A DNA stretch of 64,000 nt from Sphingomonas paucimobilis NBRC 13935 (GCF_000739895.2 NZ_BBJS01000014.1:124001-188000); one strand, 5' to 3'; shown: positions 39,175 to 51,412, counted from the first letter of the stretch. Notes: generated by a model not told the origin, from the sequence alone. Made by a program: numbers and translations.

Positions 39175-40641
39175 TCAGGCTTCGAACCGGTCGGCGACGA
39201 AGCGGTCGAGCAGGCGGACGCCATAGCCCGTGGCGCCCTTGTCATGGTTGACGCCCGGCTTGTCCGACCAGACCATGCCAGCAATGTCGAGATGCGCCCA
39301 TGCGACGCCGTCATTGATATAGCGCTTCAGGAACTGCGCCGCCGTGATCGAGCCGCCGCCACGCGGGCCGACATTCTTCATGTCGGCGATCTGGCTGTCG
39401 ATCAGCTTGTCATAGGCATCGGACAGCGGGAAGCGCCACAGCTTCTCATCGGTCGCCTTGCCCGCCGCGAGCAGCGATTCGGCCAGCGAATCGTCATTGG
39501 CGAACAGACCGCCATGTTCATGGCCCAGGCTGATGATCATCGCGCCGGTCAGCGTGGCAAGATCGACGATGGTCGAAGGCGAATGCGTCTTCTGGACCCA
39601 GGTCAGCGCATCGCACAGGACCAGGCGCCCTTCCGCGTCGGTGTTGATGACCTCGATCGTCTGACCCGACATGGAAGTGACCACGTCACCCGGGCGCTGC
39701 GCATTGCCGTCGGGCATGTTCTCGACCAGACCCATGACGCCGACGACATTGGCCTTGGCCTTGCGCGTGGCGATCGCCTTCATCGCGCCCGCGACCGCAC
39801 CGGCGCCGCCCATGTCCCACTTCATGTCTTCCATGCCAGCGGCCGGCTTGATCGAAATGCCGCCGGTGTCGAAGGTCACGCCCTTGCCGACCAGCGCCAG
39901 CGTCGGGGCATCGGCGGCTCCGCCATTCCACTTGAGGACTAGCAACCGGCCTTCGCGGACCGAACCCTGGCTCACGCCCAGCAGCGCCCCCATGCCCAGA
40001 TCGCGCATCTGCGCCTCGTCCAGCACGGTGACCTCCAGACCCAGCCCCTCGACGTCGTTCAGGACGCGCTCGACAAAGCTTTCCGGATAGAGCTTGTTCG
40101 GCGGTTCCGACACCAGTGTCCGGGTCAGTTCCAGCCCGCCGTTGACGGCATGGATCGCGGCATAGGCGGCTTCGGCCTCCGCTGCCGCGCCGACGATGGC
40201 GATTCGCGTCAGGGTCGGCCGGGACGTCTCGGGCAGCTTGGTGCGATAGACGTCATAGCGCCAGGCGCGCTGCACGGCCGCACCGGCAAAGGCCGTCACG
40301 GCATCGAGCGAGGGCGCGGTGGCCAGTGCGTTGAGGTGGACCGACGCGCTCGACGCCTGAGTCAGCAGCTTGGCCGTCAGCGCGCCGCCGGCCTTGCGCC
40401 AGTCGGTCTCGCTGCCCGAACCGACGCCGAGCAGGACAACGCGGCCGACCTTGCCGTTCCCCGGCACGAAGACTTCCAGCGTCGAACCGGCATCACCCTT
40501 GAACGTGGACGCCTTCGCCGCCAGCGGGGCCAGGTCCGCGATCTCCGCTACACCCCATTGCGCCCGGTCGATGCCGTCCTTCTCGATCGGGAAAACAAGG
40601 ACATCGTCCGCTTGCGCGACGGAAGAGAAGGCGATCTGCAT
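39175..40641 (-). CDS. pepA: Leucyl aminopeptidase (M17)
   Basis: 488 aa cytosolic zinc/manganese aminopeptidase. The catalytic C-terminal domain contains VGKGVTFDTGGISIKPAAGM and the M17 signature NTDAEGRLVLCDAL, plus DKPGVNHDKGATGYGVRLL near the end. The N-terminal macro-like domain is shorter in conservation, as usual. Operon with holC; divergent from lptD across about 180 bases. Confidence 0.96.
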   Translation of the reverse strand: MQIAFSSVAQADDVLVFPIEKDGIDRAQWGVAEIADLAPLAAKASTFKGDAGSTLEVFVPGNGKVGRVVLLGVGSGSETDWRKAGGALTAKLLTQASSASVHLNALATAPSLDAVTAFAGAAVQRAWRYDVYRTKLPETSRPTLTRIAIVGAAAEAEAAYAAIHAVNGGLELTRTLVSEPPNKLYPESFVERVLNDVEGLGLEVTVLDEAQMRDLGMGALLGVSQGSVREGRLLVLKWNGGAADAPTLALVGKGVTFDTGGISIKPAAGMEDMKWDMGGAGAVAGAMKAIATRKAKANVVGVMGLVENMPDGNAQRPGDVVTSMSGQTIEVINTDAEGRLVLCDALTWVQKTHSPSTIVDLATLTGAMIISLGHEHGGLFANDDSLAESLLAAGKATDEKLWRFPLSDAYDKLIDSQIADMKNVGPRGGGSITAAQFLKRYINDGVAWAHLDIAGMVWSDKPGVNHDKGATGYGVRLLDRFVADRFEA

Positions 40642-40821
40642 GGGAAACCCCTGATGAACAAATAACTGTTGCTACCATCTAGGCACTGGGGCGAGCGTGG
40701 CAAGCGCGCGATTGCAGCGAACGTCCGGTGATGCGATAGGCGGACCATTCGCGCCGTCACCCTGCCGGGGGGAGGCTTTCATCATGTCGGCAAGGACGGA
40801 TCTGGTATCATCGTGTTGCGA

Positions 40822-43050
40822 ATGACCCTTTTGACCGGCAGCGCGCTGCCCCTCGCTCTTTTCGCAGCCCAGCCCGCCTTTGGCCAGGACCTGCAGGATC
40901 GACCGGCGTCGCCGCCACCCGCGGACAGCCCCGCGCCCGAAAACCCCGACCAGGTGCGGTTCAGCGCCGGGCAGCTCGAATATGACATCAATGCCGATAT
41001 CGTGACGGCGACCGGCGATGTCCGCATGAACCGCCAGGGGGAAAGGCTGCGCGCCGACAAGGTTACCTGGAACCGTAAGACCGGTAAGGTGCTGGCCACC
41101 GGCAATATCGCCGTGACCAACCCGCAGGGCGACATCGCCTATGGCGACCAGATCGAGCTGACCGATTCGCTGAAGGACGGCGTGGTCGACAATATGCTCG
41201 TCGTGCTGGAACAGGGTGGGCGCCTGGCGGCGGTCCGGGGTACGCGTCAGGAGAACGGCACGGTCAATCTCGAACGTGCCGCCTATACACCCTGCGCCGT
41301 CGAAACATCGGAAGGATGCCCCAAGGAACCGTCCTGGAAGATCACCGCCGTCCGCGTCACCTATCGCCCTGATCGCGAACGCGTCTATTTCAACGGCGCG
41401 CGGCTCAATCTGTTCGGCCTGCCCAGCATTCCCCTGCCCCGCCTGTCCGCCCCGATCGGGTCGGGCGGCGACAGCGGCTTCCTGACCCCCGATATCCGGC
41501 TCGACCGCGTCAACGGCATCGAGGTGGCGGTGCCCTATTATTGGCGGCTCGCCCCCAATCGGGGCCTGACCGTCACGCCGCACGTCTTCACCGCCGTGCT
41601 GCCGATGATGGAGGCGCAATATGAGGCGCTCAATTCGCTCGGCGCCTATCGGATCACCGGCTACGCCACCGCCAGCCGTCGCAGCGACGACCTCAACACA
41701 CTCAACCCGACCGATACGAGCCAGGCGTTTCGCGGCTATCTCGACGGTGTCGGGCGGTTGCAGTTCTCGCCCGAATGGAGCCTGTCGGGCTCGCTGCGTC
41801 TGACGACGGATCGCACCTTCCTGCGTCGCTACGATATTTCGCGAGACGACCGGCTGCGCACGACCGCCAGCCTGGAGCGCATCGACCAGAACAGCTATTT
41901 CGCGATCAACGGCTGGTACGTCCAGACATTGCGCGTCAACGATCCGCAGGGACAACAGCCGATCGCGCTGCCCGAGATCGATTATCGCCGCCGGTTCGAC
42001 GATGGGCTGGTCGGCGGCAAGTTCGAGCTGCAACTCAACACGCTGGCGATCAGCCGTACCCAGGGCCAGGATACCCAGCGCGCCTTTGCTAGCATGCGTT
42101 GGGATCTGCGCCGCCTGACCAATTGGGGTCAGGAAGTGACCTTTACCGCCTATGCGCGCGGCGATGCTTATAACGCCAACAACATCGCCACGACGCCGCT
42201 TATCTATCAGGGGCTGGAGGGCTTTCAGGGCCGCGCGATCGGTGCGCTCGCGGTCGATGTGAAATGGCCGTTCGTCGGCGAGCTCTGGGGCGGGACCCAG
42301 CGTTTCACGCCGCGCGTCCAGATCGTCGCCAGCCCCAAGATCCGCAATATCGAAATCCCGAACGAGGATGCGCGCGCGGTCGATCTGGAGGACTCTAACC
42401 TCTTCGCGCTCAACCGCTTCCCCGGCTATGACCGGTTCGAGGACTCGACCCGCATCACCTATGGCGCGCAATGGGCGCTGTCGCTGCCGGGCTTCACCTT
42501 CGACACGCTGGTCGGGCAGAGCTTCCGCCTGAACGACCGGCCGACGATCCTCTATCCGGGCACGGGCCTGTCGGATCGCTGGTCCGATATCGTCGGGCGT
42601 ACCGAATTGCGGTTCCGAGATTTCGTGTCGCTGACCCACCGCTTCCGCATCGACAAGGACACGTTCGCCGTTCGCCGCAACGAGCTGGACGCGACAGTGG
42701 GTTCGCGTTCTACCTATGTGCAGGCGGGGTATATCCGCCTCAACCGCAACATCTTCACTTCGATCGAGGATCTTCAGGATCGCGAGGAAATCCGGCTGGC
42801 GGGGCGGGTGCAGTTCGCGCGCTTCTGGTCGGCGTTCGGATCGACCGTCGTCGACCTGACCGACCGTTCGGAAGACGCGCTGTCGCTGTCCAATGGTTTC
42901 GATCCGATCCGACACCGCGTCGGCGTGCAATATGAGGATGATTGCCTTCGCCTTGGCTTCACTTGGCGACGTGATTACGTAAACACGGGGGACGCACGCG
43001 CGGGCAACAGCTTCCTGTTGACGCTGGCGTTCACCAATCTCGGCCGCTAA
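40822..43050 (+). CDS. lptD: LPS-assembly protein LptD
   Basis: About 742 aa from the ATG at 40822 (MTLLTGSALPLALFAAQPAF, a signal peptide); a GTG three codons earlier is also possible. Outer-membrane beta-barrel that inserts LPS, with LptE. The N-terminal OstA/LptA-like domain spans about residues 45-140 (YDINADIVTATGDVRMNRQG), followed by the LptD barrel (VRVTYRPDRERVYFNGARLN through to LTLAFTNLGR). The barrel domain ends in aromatic/hydrophobic strands. First gene of lptD-surA-pdxA-rsmA, the same order as in enterobacteria. Confidence 0.95.
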   Translation: MTLLTGSALPLALFAAQPAFGQDLQDRPASPPPADSPAPENPDQVRFSAGQLEYDINADIVTATGDVRMNRQGERLRADKVTWNRKTGKVLATGNIAVTNPQGDIAYGDQIELTDSLKDGVVDNMLVVLEQGGRLAAVRGTRQENGTVNLERAAYTPCAVETSEGCPKEPSWKITAVRVTYRPDRERVYFNGARLNLFGLPSIPLPRLSAPIGSGGDSGFLTPDIRLDRVNGIEVAVPYYWRLAPNRGLTVTPHVFTAVLPMMEAQYEALNSLGAYRITGYATASRRSDDLNTLNPTDTSQAFRGYLDGVGRLQFSPEWSLSGSLRLTTDRTFLRRYDISRDDRLRTTASLERIDQNSYFAINGWYVQTLRVNDPQGQQPIALPEIDYRRRFDDGLVGGKFELQLNTLAISRTQGQDTQRAFASMRWDLRRLTNWGQEVTFTAYARGDAYNANNIATTPLIYQGLEGFQGRAIGALAVDVKWPFVGELWGGTQRFTPRVQIVASPKIRNIEIPNEDARAVDLEDSNLFALNRFPGYDRFEDSTRITYGAQWALSLPGFTFDTLVGQSFRLNDRPTILYPGTGLSDRWSDIVGRTELRFRDFVSLTHRFRIDKDTFAVRRNELDATVGSRSTYVQAGYIRLNRNIFTSIEDLQDREEIRLAGRVQFARFWSAFGSTVVDLTDRSEDALSLSNGFDPIRHRVGVQYEDDCLRLGFTWRRDYVNTGDARAGNSFLLTLAFTNLGR

Positions 43051-43108
43051 GCCCCTATTCAGCATGCTCGACCCATATCGCGACGGTTACGCGCCCCATG
43101 CAGGCGTG

Positions 43109-44491
43109 ATGAGGATCACAAACACGGTGAAGCAGGACATTCGTATCAAGGGCCGTTTCTTCCGCGGGGCTGCCGCCATGATGCTGGCAGCGGTCGCGGC
43201 CGGCGCGCTGGCGCAGACGGTGCCGGACCAGACGGTGCCCGAAACCGGCGGTCTGGACATTCCTTCCAATCTTCAACTGTTCGGAAAGCTGGACCCCAAT
43301 GTCCGCAAGCCGACCGCGATCGTCAACGACACAGTCCTGACCGGGACCGATCTGGACCAGCGCATGGCGCTGGCCATGGCGCTGAACAATGTTACCAAGC
43401 TGTCGCCCGAGGATCGCGACCGGCTGCGGATGCAGATCCTGCGGCAGTTGATCGACGAGACGTTGCAGATTCAGGAAGCAAAGTCCGCCGAGATCACGGT
43501 GACCGCGCCTGAAATCGACCAGGCCTATGCCCGCTTCTCGCAGCAGTTCGGCAAGACGCCGACGCAGATGACCGCCTTTCTGCGCCAGGTCGGATCGTCC
43601 GAGCGCTCGATGCGCCGCCAGATCGAGGGCGAGCTGGCATGGAACCGTTACCTCCGTAAGCGCGTCGAGCCGTTCATCAATGTCGGCGACGAGGAAGTGA
43701 ACGCCATTCGCGCCCGGCTGGAAGCGGCCAAGGGTACCGAGGAATATAATCTCAAGGAAATCTTCCTCTCCGCCAATGAGGCGACACAGCAGCAGGTCTT
43801 CGCCAATGCGCGCCAGATCATCGCCGAAATCCAGAAGGGGCAGCAGCCCTTCGAATATTTCGCGCGCAGCTTCTCCGAAGCCTCGACGCGCGCGGTGAAC
43901 GGCGATCTGGGGTGGGTCCGCGCCGCGCAGTTGCCGCCCGAGCTTCAGTCCGCCGCGCAGTCGATGCAGGTCGGGCAGGTTGCCGGGCCGATCCCGATTC
44001 CGGGCGGCTTCTCGATCCTGTACCTGACGGACAAGCGGCAGGTGCTAACTGCCGACCCGCGCGATTCGCGCCTGTCGCTCAAGCAGCTGACCATCAAGTT
44101 CCCGGCCGGCACGACCCAGGCGCAGGCAACCGCACGTGCCGCCGATTTCGCCAAGGCGACGCAGGCCATTCGCGGTTGCGGCGACGTGGAACGCGTGGCG
44201 ACCTCGCTCAAGGCCGAGGTGGTCGACAATGACCAGGTCACCATCCGCCAGCTACCCGCACCGCTGCAGGAAATCCTGCTGAAGATGCAGATCGGCCAGG
44301 CGACGCCGCCCTTCGGCTCGCCCGAACAGGGCGTCCGCTCGCTGGTGCTGTGCGACCGCGAGGAACCGCGCTCGGGCAATCTGCCGACCAGCGACCAGAT
44401 CCAGAACCAGGTCGAGCAGCAGCGGGTCAATCTGCGCGCGAACCAGAAGATGCGCGATCTTCGCCGCGACGCGGTCATTGAGTATCGGTGA
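43109..44491 (+). CDS. surA: SurA-like periplasmic peptidyl-prolyl isomerase/chaperone
   Basis: About 460 aa from the ATG at 43109; a GTG at 43127 would give a shorter leader and may be the true start. Signal region RGAAAMMLAAVAAGALAQ. The N-terminal SurA chaperone domain (IVNDTVLTGTDLDQRMALAM) is followed by a parvulin PpiC domain (EYNLKEIFLSANEA, NGDLGWVRAAQLPPELQSAA) and a C-terminal segment (QVEQQRVNLRANQKMRDLRR). It assists outer-membrane protein folding, including probably LptD encoded just upstream. The second parvulin-like region (about 320-420) looks divergent. Confidence 0.92.
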   Translation: MRITNTVKQDIRIKGRFFRGAAAMMLAAVAAGALAQTVPDQTVPETGGLDIPSNLQLFGKLDPNVRKPTAIVNDTVLTGTDLDQRMALAMALNNVTKLSPEDRDRLRMQILRQLIDETLQIQEAKSAEITVTAPEIDQAYARFSQQFGKTPTQMTAFLRQVGSSERSMRRQIEGELAWNRYLRKRVEPFINVGDEEVNAIRARLEAAKGTEEYNLKEIFLSANEATQQQVFANARQIIAEIQKGQQPFEYFARSFSEASTRAVNGDLGWVRAAQLPPELQSAAQSMQVGQVAGPIPIPGGFSILYLTDKRQVLTADPRDSRLSLKQLTIKFPAGTTQAQATARAADFAKATQAIRGCGDVERVATSLKAEVVDNDQVTIRQLPAPLQEILLKMQIGQATPPFGSPEQGVRSLVLCDREEPRSGNLPTSDQIQNQVEQQRVNLRANQKMRDLRRDAVIEYR

Positions 44492-44498
44492 CCGACGC

Positions 44499-45500
44499 AT
44501 GAGCATGACCCGGCCTCTGGCGATCTCCATGGGCGATCCCGCCGGCATCGGGCCGGAGATCATCGCCAAAGCCTGGGCCGTGCGGCATTCGGCCGGGCTG
44601 CCCCCGTTTCTGGCGGTCGGTGACGCCCGTGCGATCGAGAAGGTGTGGGACGGCCCCACCGTCCGCGTCAGCGACATCGGCGCGGCGGTGGCGGCGTTTG
44701 ATCAGGCACTGCCGATCCTGTCGGTCGACGATGCGGGCGAAATCACCCCGGGCCAGCCGGATGTCGAAGGTGCACGCTGTGCACTCCACGCCCTCGAACT
44801 CGCGGTCGGGCTGGTCCGCTCGGACGCGGCCTCCGCGCTGGTGACGGGGCCGGTCAGCAAGGCGCAGCTTTACGATATCGGCTTCACTCATCCCGGCCAG
44901 ACCGAGTTCGTCGCCGAGCGTTGCGGTGTGGCGGGGGCTAATGCGGTGATGATGCTCGCGGGGCCCTCGCTGCGCGTCGTGCCGATCACCACCCATGTCC
45001 CGCTGGCGGCGGTGTCGGGCCTCTTGTCGATCGAGTTGATCGTCGCCAAGGGTCGCGCCACGGCACGGGGCCTGTGCCGCAATTTCGGGATCGAAGCGCC
45101 CCGCCTCGCCTTTGCCGGGCTCAATCCCCATGCCGGGGAAAGCGGCTCCATTGGGCGCGAGGAGATCGAATTGATCGAACCCGCGATTGCCCAACTCCGT
45201 GCCGAGGGGATCGATGCGACCGGGCCGTTCGCGGCCGATACGCTGTTCCACCCGCGCGCGCGGACCGCTTATGACGCGGTGCTGTGCTGCTATCACGACC
45301 AGGCACTGATCCCCATCAAGACGCTGCATTTCGACGAGGGGGTCAATATCACGCTGGGTCTGCCGCTCGTCCGCACGTCGCCCGATCACGGCACCGCTTT
45401 CGGTATCGCCGGGCAGGATCAGGCCCATCCCGGCGCGATGATCGCCGCCATCGCCATGGCAGGAGAGGCCGCGCGTCGTCGGGCCAGCCTCGCCAACTGA
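44499..45500 (+). CDS. pdxA: 4-hydroxythreonine-4-phosphate dehydrogenase
   Basis: 333 aa from the ATG at 44499. NAD-dependent step of DXP-dependent pyridoxal phosphate synthesis. Motifs: [18 protein letters not shown] at the N-terminus, the metal-ligand histidines in THPGQTEF, a second in [10 protein letters not shown] and [12 protein letters not shown], and [10 protein letters not shown]. Eight bases after surA; rsmA follows after one base. Confidence 0.96.
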   Translation: MSMTRPLAISMGDPAGIGPEIIAKAWAVRHSAGLPPFLAVGDARAIEKVWDGPTVRVSDIGAAVAAFDQALPILSVDDAGEITPGQPDVEGARCALHALELAVGLVRSDAASALVTGPVSKAQLYDIGFTHPGQTEFVAERCGVAGANAVMMLAGPSLRVVPITTHVPLAAVSGLLSIELIVAKGRATARGLCRNFGIEAPRLAFAGLNPHAGESGSIGREEIELIEPAIAQLRAEGIDATGPFAADTLFHPRARTAYDAVLCCYHDQALIPIKTLHFDEGVNITLGLPLVRTSPDHGTAFGIAGQDQAHPGAMIAAIAMAGEAARRRASLAN

Positions 45501-45501
45501 C

Positions 45502-46326
45502 ATGGACCCGATCACGCCCCTGCCCCCCTTGCGGGATGTCATCGCGCGCCATGGCCTGTCGGCATCCAAGTCACTGGGTCAGAATTTCCTGTTCGACGGG
45601 CAGTTGCTTGCGCGGATCGCCGCCATTCCCGGTGATCTGACCGATCAGGAAGTGCTGGAAATCGGTCCCGGTCCGGGCGGTCTGACCCGCGCGCTGCTGA
45701 TGGCGGGAGGACGTGTCACCGCGATCGAGCGCGACCGGCGTTGTATCCCGGCGCTGGCCGAATTGTCCGAGGCGTTCCCGGGGCGATTGCGAGTGATCGA
45801 GGGCGACGCCCTTCGCGTCAACGCGCCCGAGCTGTTCGAGGGAAAGCCGCACATCGTCTCCAACCTGCCCTATAATGTCGGCACGCCGCTGCTCGTCGGG
45901 TGGTTGTCGGGTGCATGGTTGCCCTGGTGGCAGTCATGCACGCTGATGTTCCAAAAGGAAGTCGCCGAGCGCATCGTCGCGGCGGCAGACCAGTCGGCTT
46001 ATGGACGGCTTGCGGTTCTGACCCAGTGGCGCAGCCAGGCACGGATCGCGATGCCGGTCCACCGCTCCGCCTTCACCCCGCCGCCCAAGGTCATGTCGGC
46101 GGTTGTTCACATCACCCCGGCCCCGGCGCCCGAGGGTGTCACCTTCCGGACGCTGGAGCGGCTGACTGCCGCTGCCTTTGGCCAGCGTCGCAAGATGCTG
46201 CGCCAGAGCCTGAAGCCCATACCGGGTGCGGTCGAGGCTTTGGAGTCGATCGGCATCGATCCCGCACGACGTGCGGAGACATTGTCGGTGGCGGAGTTCG
46301 TCGCCTTGGCCAGGGCGCTGGGGTAG
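45502..46326 (+). CDS. rsmA: 16S rRNA dimethyladenosine transferase RsmA (KsgA)
   Basis: 274 aa. Dimethylates the two adjacent adenines near the 3' end of 16S rRNA. SAM-binding signature [36 protein letters not shown], catalytic motif [13 protein letters not shown] and the C-terminal domain [15 protein letters not shown]. Last gene of the lptD operon; hairpin repeats follow before the convergent TPR gene. Confidence 0.97.
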   Translation: MDPITPLPPLRDVIARHGLSASKSLGQNFLFDGQLLARIAAIPGDLTDQEVLEIGPGPGGLTRALLMAGGRVTAIERDRRCIPALAELSEAFPGRLRVIEGDALRVNAPELFEGKPHIVSNLPYNVGTPLLVGWLSGAWLPWWQSCTLMFQKEVAERIVAAADQSAYGRLAVLTQWRSQARIAMPVHRSAFTPPPKVMSAVVHITPAPAPEGVTFRTLERLTAAAFGQRRKMLRQSLKPIPGAVEALESIGIDPARRAETLSVAEFVALARALG

Positions 46327-46380
46327 CGGCTGGTTACGCGTGGCCTGCCGTCACGCGTACGAGTGACATCCCGACCCTCC

Positions 46381-46406
46381 GTTCAGCCTGAGCGAAATCG
46401 AAAGCC
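46381..46406 (-). repeat. Intergenic hairpin repeat, copy 1 (pair A)
   Basis: Copy of a 26-base element with core GAGCGAAATCGA, one base different from the consensus GAGCGAAGTCGA, framed by GCCT and AAGCC. It lies 54 bases after the rsmA stop, in opposite orientation to the copy at 46456-46481. Confidence 0.7.
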
Positions 46407-46455
46407 ACGCTTTACCATCTCAGCTAGGCCGGGCGGAGCGGCGATGACATCCCTT

Positions 46456-46481
46456 GGCCTTCGACTTCGCTCAGGCCGAAC
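46456..46481 (+). repeat. Intergenic hairpin repeat, copy 2 (pair A)
   Basis: Inverse-orientation copy: GGCCT, loop TCGACTTCGCTC, AGGCC, followed by GAAC. The 5-bp stem is perfect. Forms an inverted pair with 46381-46406 between the convergent genes rsmA and the TPR gene. Confidence 0.75.
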
Positions 46482-46484
46482 GGA

Positions 46485-46514
46485 GGGCGGGGAAAAGGCC
46501 TCTTGGCCCCGCCC
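46485..46514. terminator. GC-rich hairpin downstream of the TPR gene
   Basis: GGGCGGGG (46485-46492) pairs perfectly with CCCCGCCC (46507-46514). It lies 13 bases beyond the TPR gene's stop in its transcription direction, beside the repeat copy. No T-run follows on either strand, so termination is an inference. Confidence 0.45.
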
Positions 46515-46527
46515 AACTGATGAACCC

Positions 46528-47028
46528 TCAGTTCTTGGCAGGCACCTTGGTTTCCACCTGTGCCGTCGTCACCGGCGGCGGTCCCTTGGCAATGACGGCG
46601 GCGAGCGCGGTGGCATCGGCGCAGTCCTGTTTGCACAGGGTCTTGATCTTGTTCAAATTATCCTTGGCCCGCGCGACGGCGCCGCGCTTCACCAGCGCCT
46701 CGCCCTGCCCCCGGAGCGCGCGCAGGTCATTGGGCTCCAGCAGCAACGCCTCGCGGTACAGGCGGATCGCCTTCCCGGGCAGGCCGCGCGCATCCGCCAC
46801 TTCGGCGAGCAGGATGAAGGCGCCCCGATTGCGCGGATCGACGGTCACCGCCGTCTCCAGCGTATCGGTCGCGCCATCCAGATTTCCGGCGGCCTTTTGT
46901 GCCCGTCCCTGTTCCAGCAACTGCATCGAGCGCGCGTCGATCTGCGCATCGGGACGCTGTCCGCTGAGCGAGGTGGTAACGGAAACCACCGCCAGCGCGG
47001 CTGCGGCGGCCATGGACGTCAAACGCAT
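46528..47028 (-). CDS. Exported TPR-repeat protein
   Basis: 166 aa from the ATG at 47028. Signal peptide MRLTSMAAAAALAVVSVTTS, then about three tetratricopeptide repeats (LLEQGRAQKAAGNLDGATDT, DPRNRGAFILLAEVADARGL, RLYREALLLEPNDLRALRGQ) and a tail with two cysteines (LCKQDCADA). Periplasmic scaffold-type protein of unknown partner. It follows the RsmB-like gene by 32 bases on the same strand. Confidence 0.85.
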   Translation of the reverse strand: MRLTSMAAAAALAVVSVTTSLSGQRPDAQIDARSMQLLEQGRAQKAAGNLDGATDTLETAVTVDPRNRGAFILLAEVADARGLPGKAIRLYREALLLEPNDLRALRGQGEALVKRGAVARAKDNLNKIKTLCKQDCADATALAAVIAKGPPPVTTAQVETKVPAKN

Positions 47029-47060
47029 GAAGAACTCCGGACTTGGCACTGGACCGGACG

Positions 47061-48248
47061 CTAGCATGGCGCCCGGAGACAGGCGACAAAAAACCCGTCG
47101 GTGCCATGCGTCGCCGGATCGAGCCGATAGCCCGTACCATGCGGCGTCCCGATCACTTGGGCAGGAGCCTCGACCGACCAGCCGGGGTGGCTCTCCAGGA
47201 ACGCGGCGATCTGATCGCTGCCCTCGGCATCTAGCAGCGAGCACACGACATAGACCATCCGCCCGCCCGGCTTCACCAAGTCGGCCCCTACGCTCATGAC
47301 CTGGGCCTGCATGCCGCGCAGCCGGTCGAGCCGTTCGGGGGTCAGCCGCCAACGCGCCTCGGGATTGCGCCGCCATGTGCCGGTCCCCGAACAGGGCGCG
47401 TCGATCAGCACGCCATCAGCCTTCGCGATCCAGTCGGAGAGCATTTCCCGCTCGCGCCCCGGATTGAGCAGACGGCTTTCGACGATCGTCACCCCAGCCC
47501 GCTCGGCGCGTGGGGCCAGTCGCTGTAGGCGCGCCCGATCGATATCGCAGGCGAGCAGCGCGCCGCGATTGTCCATCGCCGCGCCGATCTGCAACGTCTT
47601 GCCCCCGGCACCAGCGCAGAGATCGACCAGCCACTCGCCCGGCTGCGGGGCCAGTGCCGCGCCGACCAACTGGCTGCCCTCGTCCTGCACTTCGATCAGC
47701 CCGGCGCGATACAGGTCCGATTGCTCGATCGGCGTGCCGTTGGGCAGCCGCAGCCCCAAGGGCGCAAGCGGCGTCGGGGTCGCGTCGGGCCATTCGGCTA
47801 GCACCGCTTCCCGTGTCGTCGCCAAGCTGTTGATCCGGACGTCGAGCGGCGCGCGGTCGATCAGCGCCGCCTGTTGCGTCTCGGTCAGACCGGATTGGCC
47901 AAGCGCCTCGACCAGCCATGCCGGCGCCACGCCGCCCGCCGCGCGGGGTTCCGCTGCGTCGATGGGCGCCGGCCCGTGAGGCGATCCATCGAAATTCACC
48001 GCTAGGGCGGGATCAAGATCGGCCAGCGCCAGCACCGCCGCACGACCGCTCGCCGGCACGGGGCCGGCCTGGCGGATGGCGGCATAGACGAGTTCGCGCA
48101 CCGCACGCCGATCCTTCGATCCGGCATAGCGGCGCGTTGCGAAATAGCGGGCGATCAGCGTGTCGGCGGCCGCACCACCCGCCGCGGCGGAGGCGATGAT
48201 CGCGTCGAGCAACTCGATCGCCGCCTGGGTCCGGGCAGCGGGCGTCAC
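47061..48248 (-). CDS. RsmB/NOP-family RNA 5-methylcytosine methyltransferase
   Basis: 395 aa. SAM-dependent Rossmann domain with LVDLCAGAGGKTLQIGA, the catalytic motif IV DAPCSGTGTWRRNPEARW and motif VI VYVVCSLLDAEGSDQ: both RNA m5C cysteines are present. The N-terminal domain (ARYFATRRYAGSKDRRAVRE) is the NusB-like region typical of RsmB, so 16S rRNA is the likely substrate. Starts 18 bases after guaB. Confidence 0.93.
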   Translation of the reverse strand: MTPAARTQAAIELLDAIIASAAAGGAAADTLIARYFATRRYAGSKDRRAVRELVYAAIRQAGPVPASGRAAVLALADLDPALAVNFDGSPHGPAPIDAAEPRAAGGVAPAWLVEALGQSGLTETQQAALIDRAPLDVRINSLATTREAVLAEWPDATPTPLAPLGLRLPNGTPIEQSDLYRAGLIEVQDEGSQLVGAALAPQPGEWLVDLCAGAGGKTLQIGAAMDNRGALLACDIDRARLQRLAPRAERAGVTIVESRLLNPGREREMLSDWIAKADGVLIDAPCSGTGTWRRNPEARWRLTPERLDRLRGMQAQVMSVGADLVKPGGRMVYVVCSLLDAEGSDQIAAFLESHPGWSVEAPAQVIGTPHGTGYRLDPATHGTDGFFVACLRAPC

Positions 48249-48266
48249 GAACGGGCGTCCGTCAGA

Positions 48267-50825
<2,559 letters not shown>

Positions 50826-50829
<4 letters not shown>

Positions 50830-51275
50830 CGATCGGCGACATCGACCCCGCCGCGCTCTGGCTGGCCGGCGGACTGGCGCTGGGCATCGCGGAACTCTTC
50901 GTGCCGGGAGTCTTCCTGATCTTCCTGGCGATTGCGGCCGGCGTCACGGCGCTGACTGTCTGGGCCATTCCCGAACTGCCGGCGGTGCTCCAGCTTGTCG
51001 AGTTCGCCGTCTGGAGCGTCGTATGCGTTGTCATCGGACGGTGCTGGTATCGCGATTTCCCAGTGGACAGCGATGCCCCGGTCCTGAACGAACCTGCACG
51101 GCGGTTGCGTGGGCAGGTGGTCACGGTGACGACGCCAATCATCAGCGGTGAGGGGCGCGCGCGGCTGGGCGATGGTGAATGGCCGGTGCGGGGACCGGAT
51201 GCCGGGGCGGGGACGCGGTTACGAGTCGCGCATGTCGAAAACGGCGTGCTGCTGGTCGAGCCTCTGTCGGATTGA
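50826..51275 (+). CDS. NfeD-family membrane protein
   Basis: 149 aa, GTG start overlapping the SPFH stop (GTGA). Hydrophobic N-terminal half with two or three helices (ALWLAGGLALGIAELFVPGV, IFLAIAAGVTALTVWAI) and a C-terminal OB-fold (RRLRGQVVTVTTPIISGEGR) ending DAGAGTRLRVAHVENGVLLV. This is the short, protease-less NfeD (NfeD1b type), expected to partner with the stomatin-like protein upstream. Confidence 0.92.
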
Positions 51276-51292
51276 GGCTGATGCTCGGGCGT

Positions 51293-51318
51293 GGCCTTCG
51301 ACTTCGCTCAGGCGGAAC
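51293..51318 (+). repeat. Intergenic hairpin repeat, copy 3 (pair B)
   Basis: GGCCT, TCGACTTCGCTC, then AGGCG with one stem mismatch, followed by GAAC. Same element as at 46456; paired with an inverted copy at 51346-51371, in the gap between the convergent nfeD and pckA genes. Confidence 0.75.
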
Positions 51319-51345
51319 GGCGGTTGGTACGTGATTCCACAATCC

Positions 51346-51371
51346 GTTCAGCCTGAGCGAAGTCGAAGGCC
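51346..51371 (-). repeat. Intergenic hairpin repeat, copy 4 (pair B)
   Basis: GTTCA, GCCT, core GAGCGAAGTCGA, AGGC: a 4-bp stem flanked by a mismatch. Opposite orientation to copy 3. Confidence 0.75.
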
Positions 51372-51412
51372 AAGGAAGGGCACCTGCCAGAAGCGCCCTC
51401 CCCCGACCAACT

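Noticed and set aside
40672..43065. 797-codon minus-strand frame across lptD
   Set aside because: It spans the whole lptD gene in antisense and has no recognisable motif; lptD has clear OstA and barrel domains.
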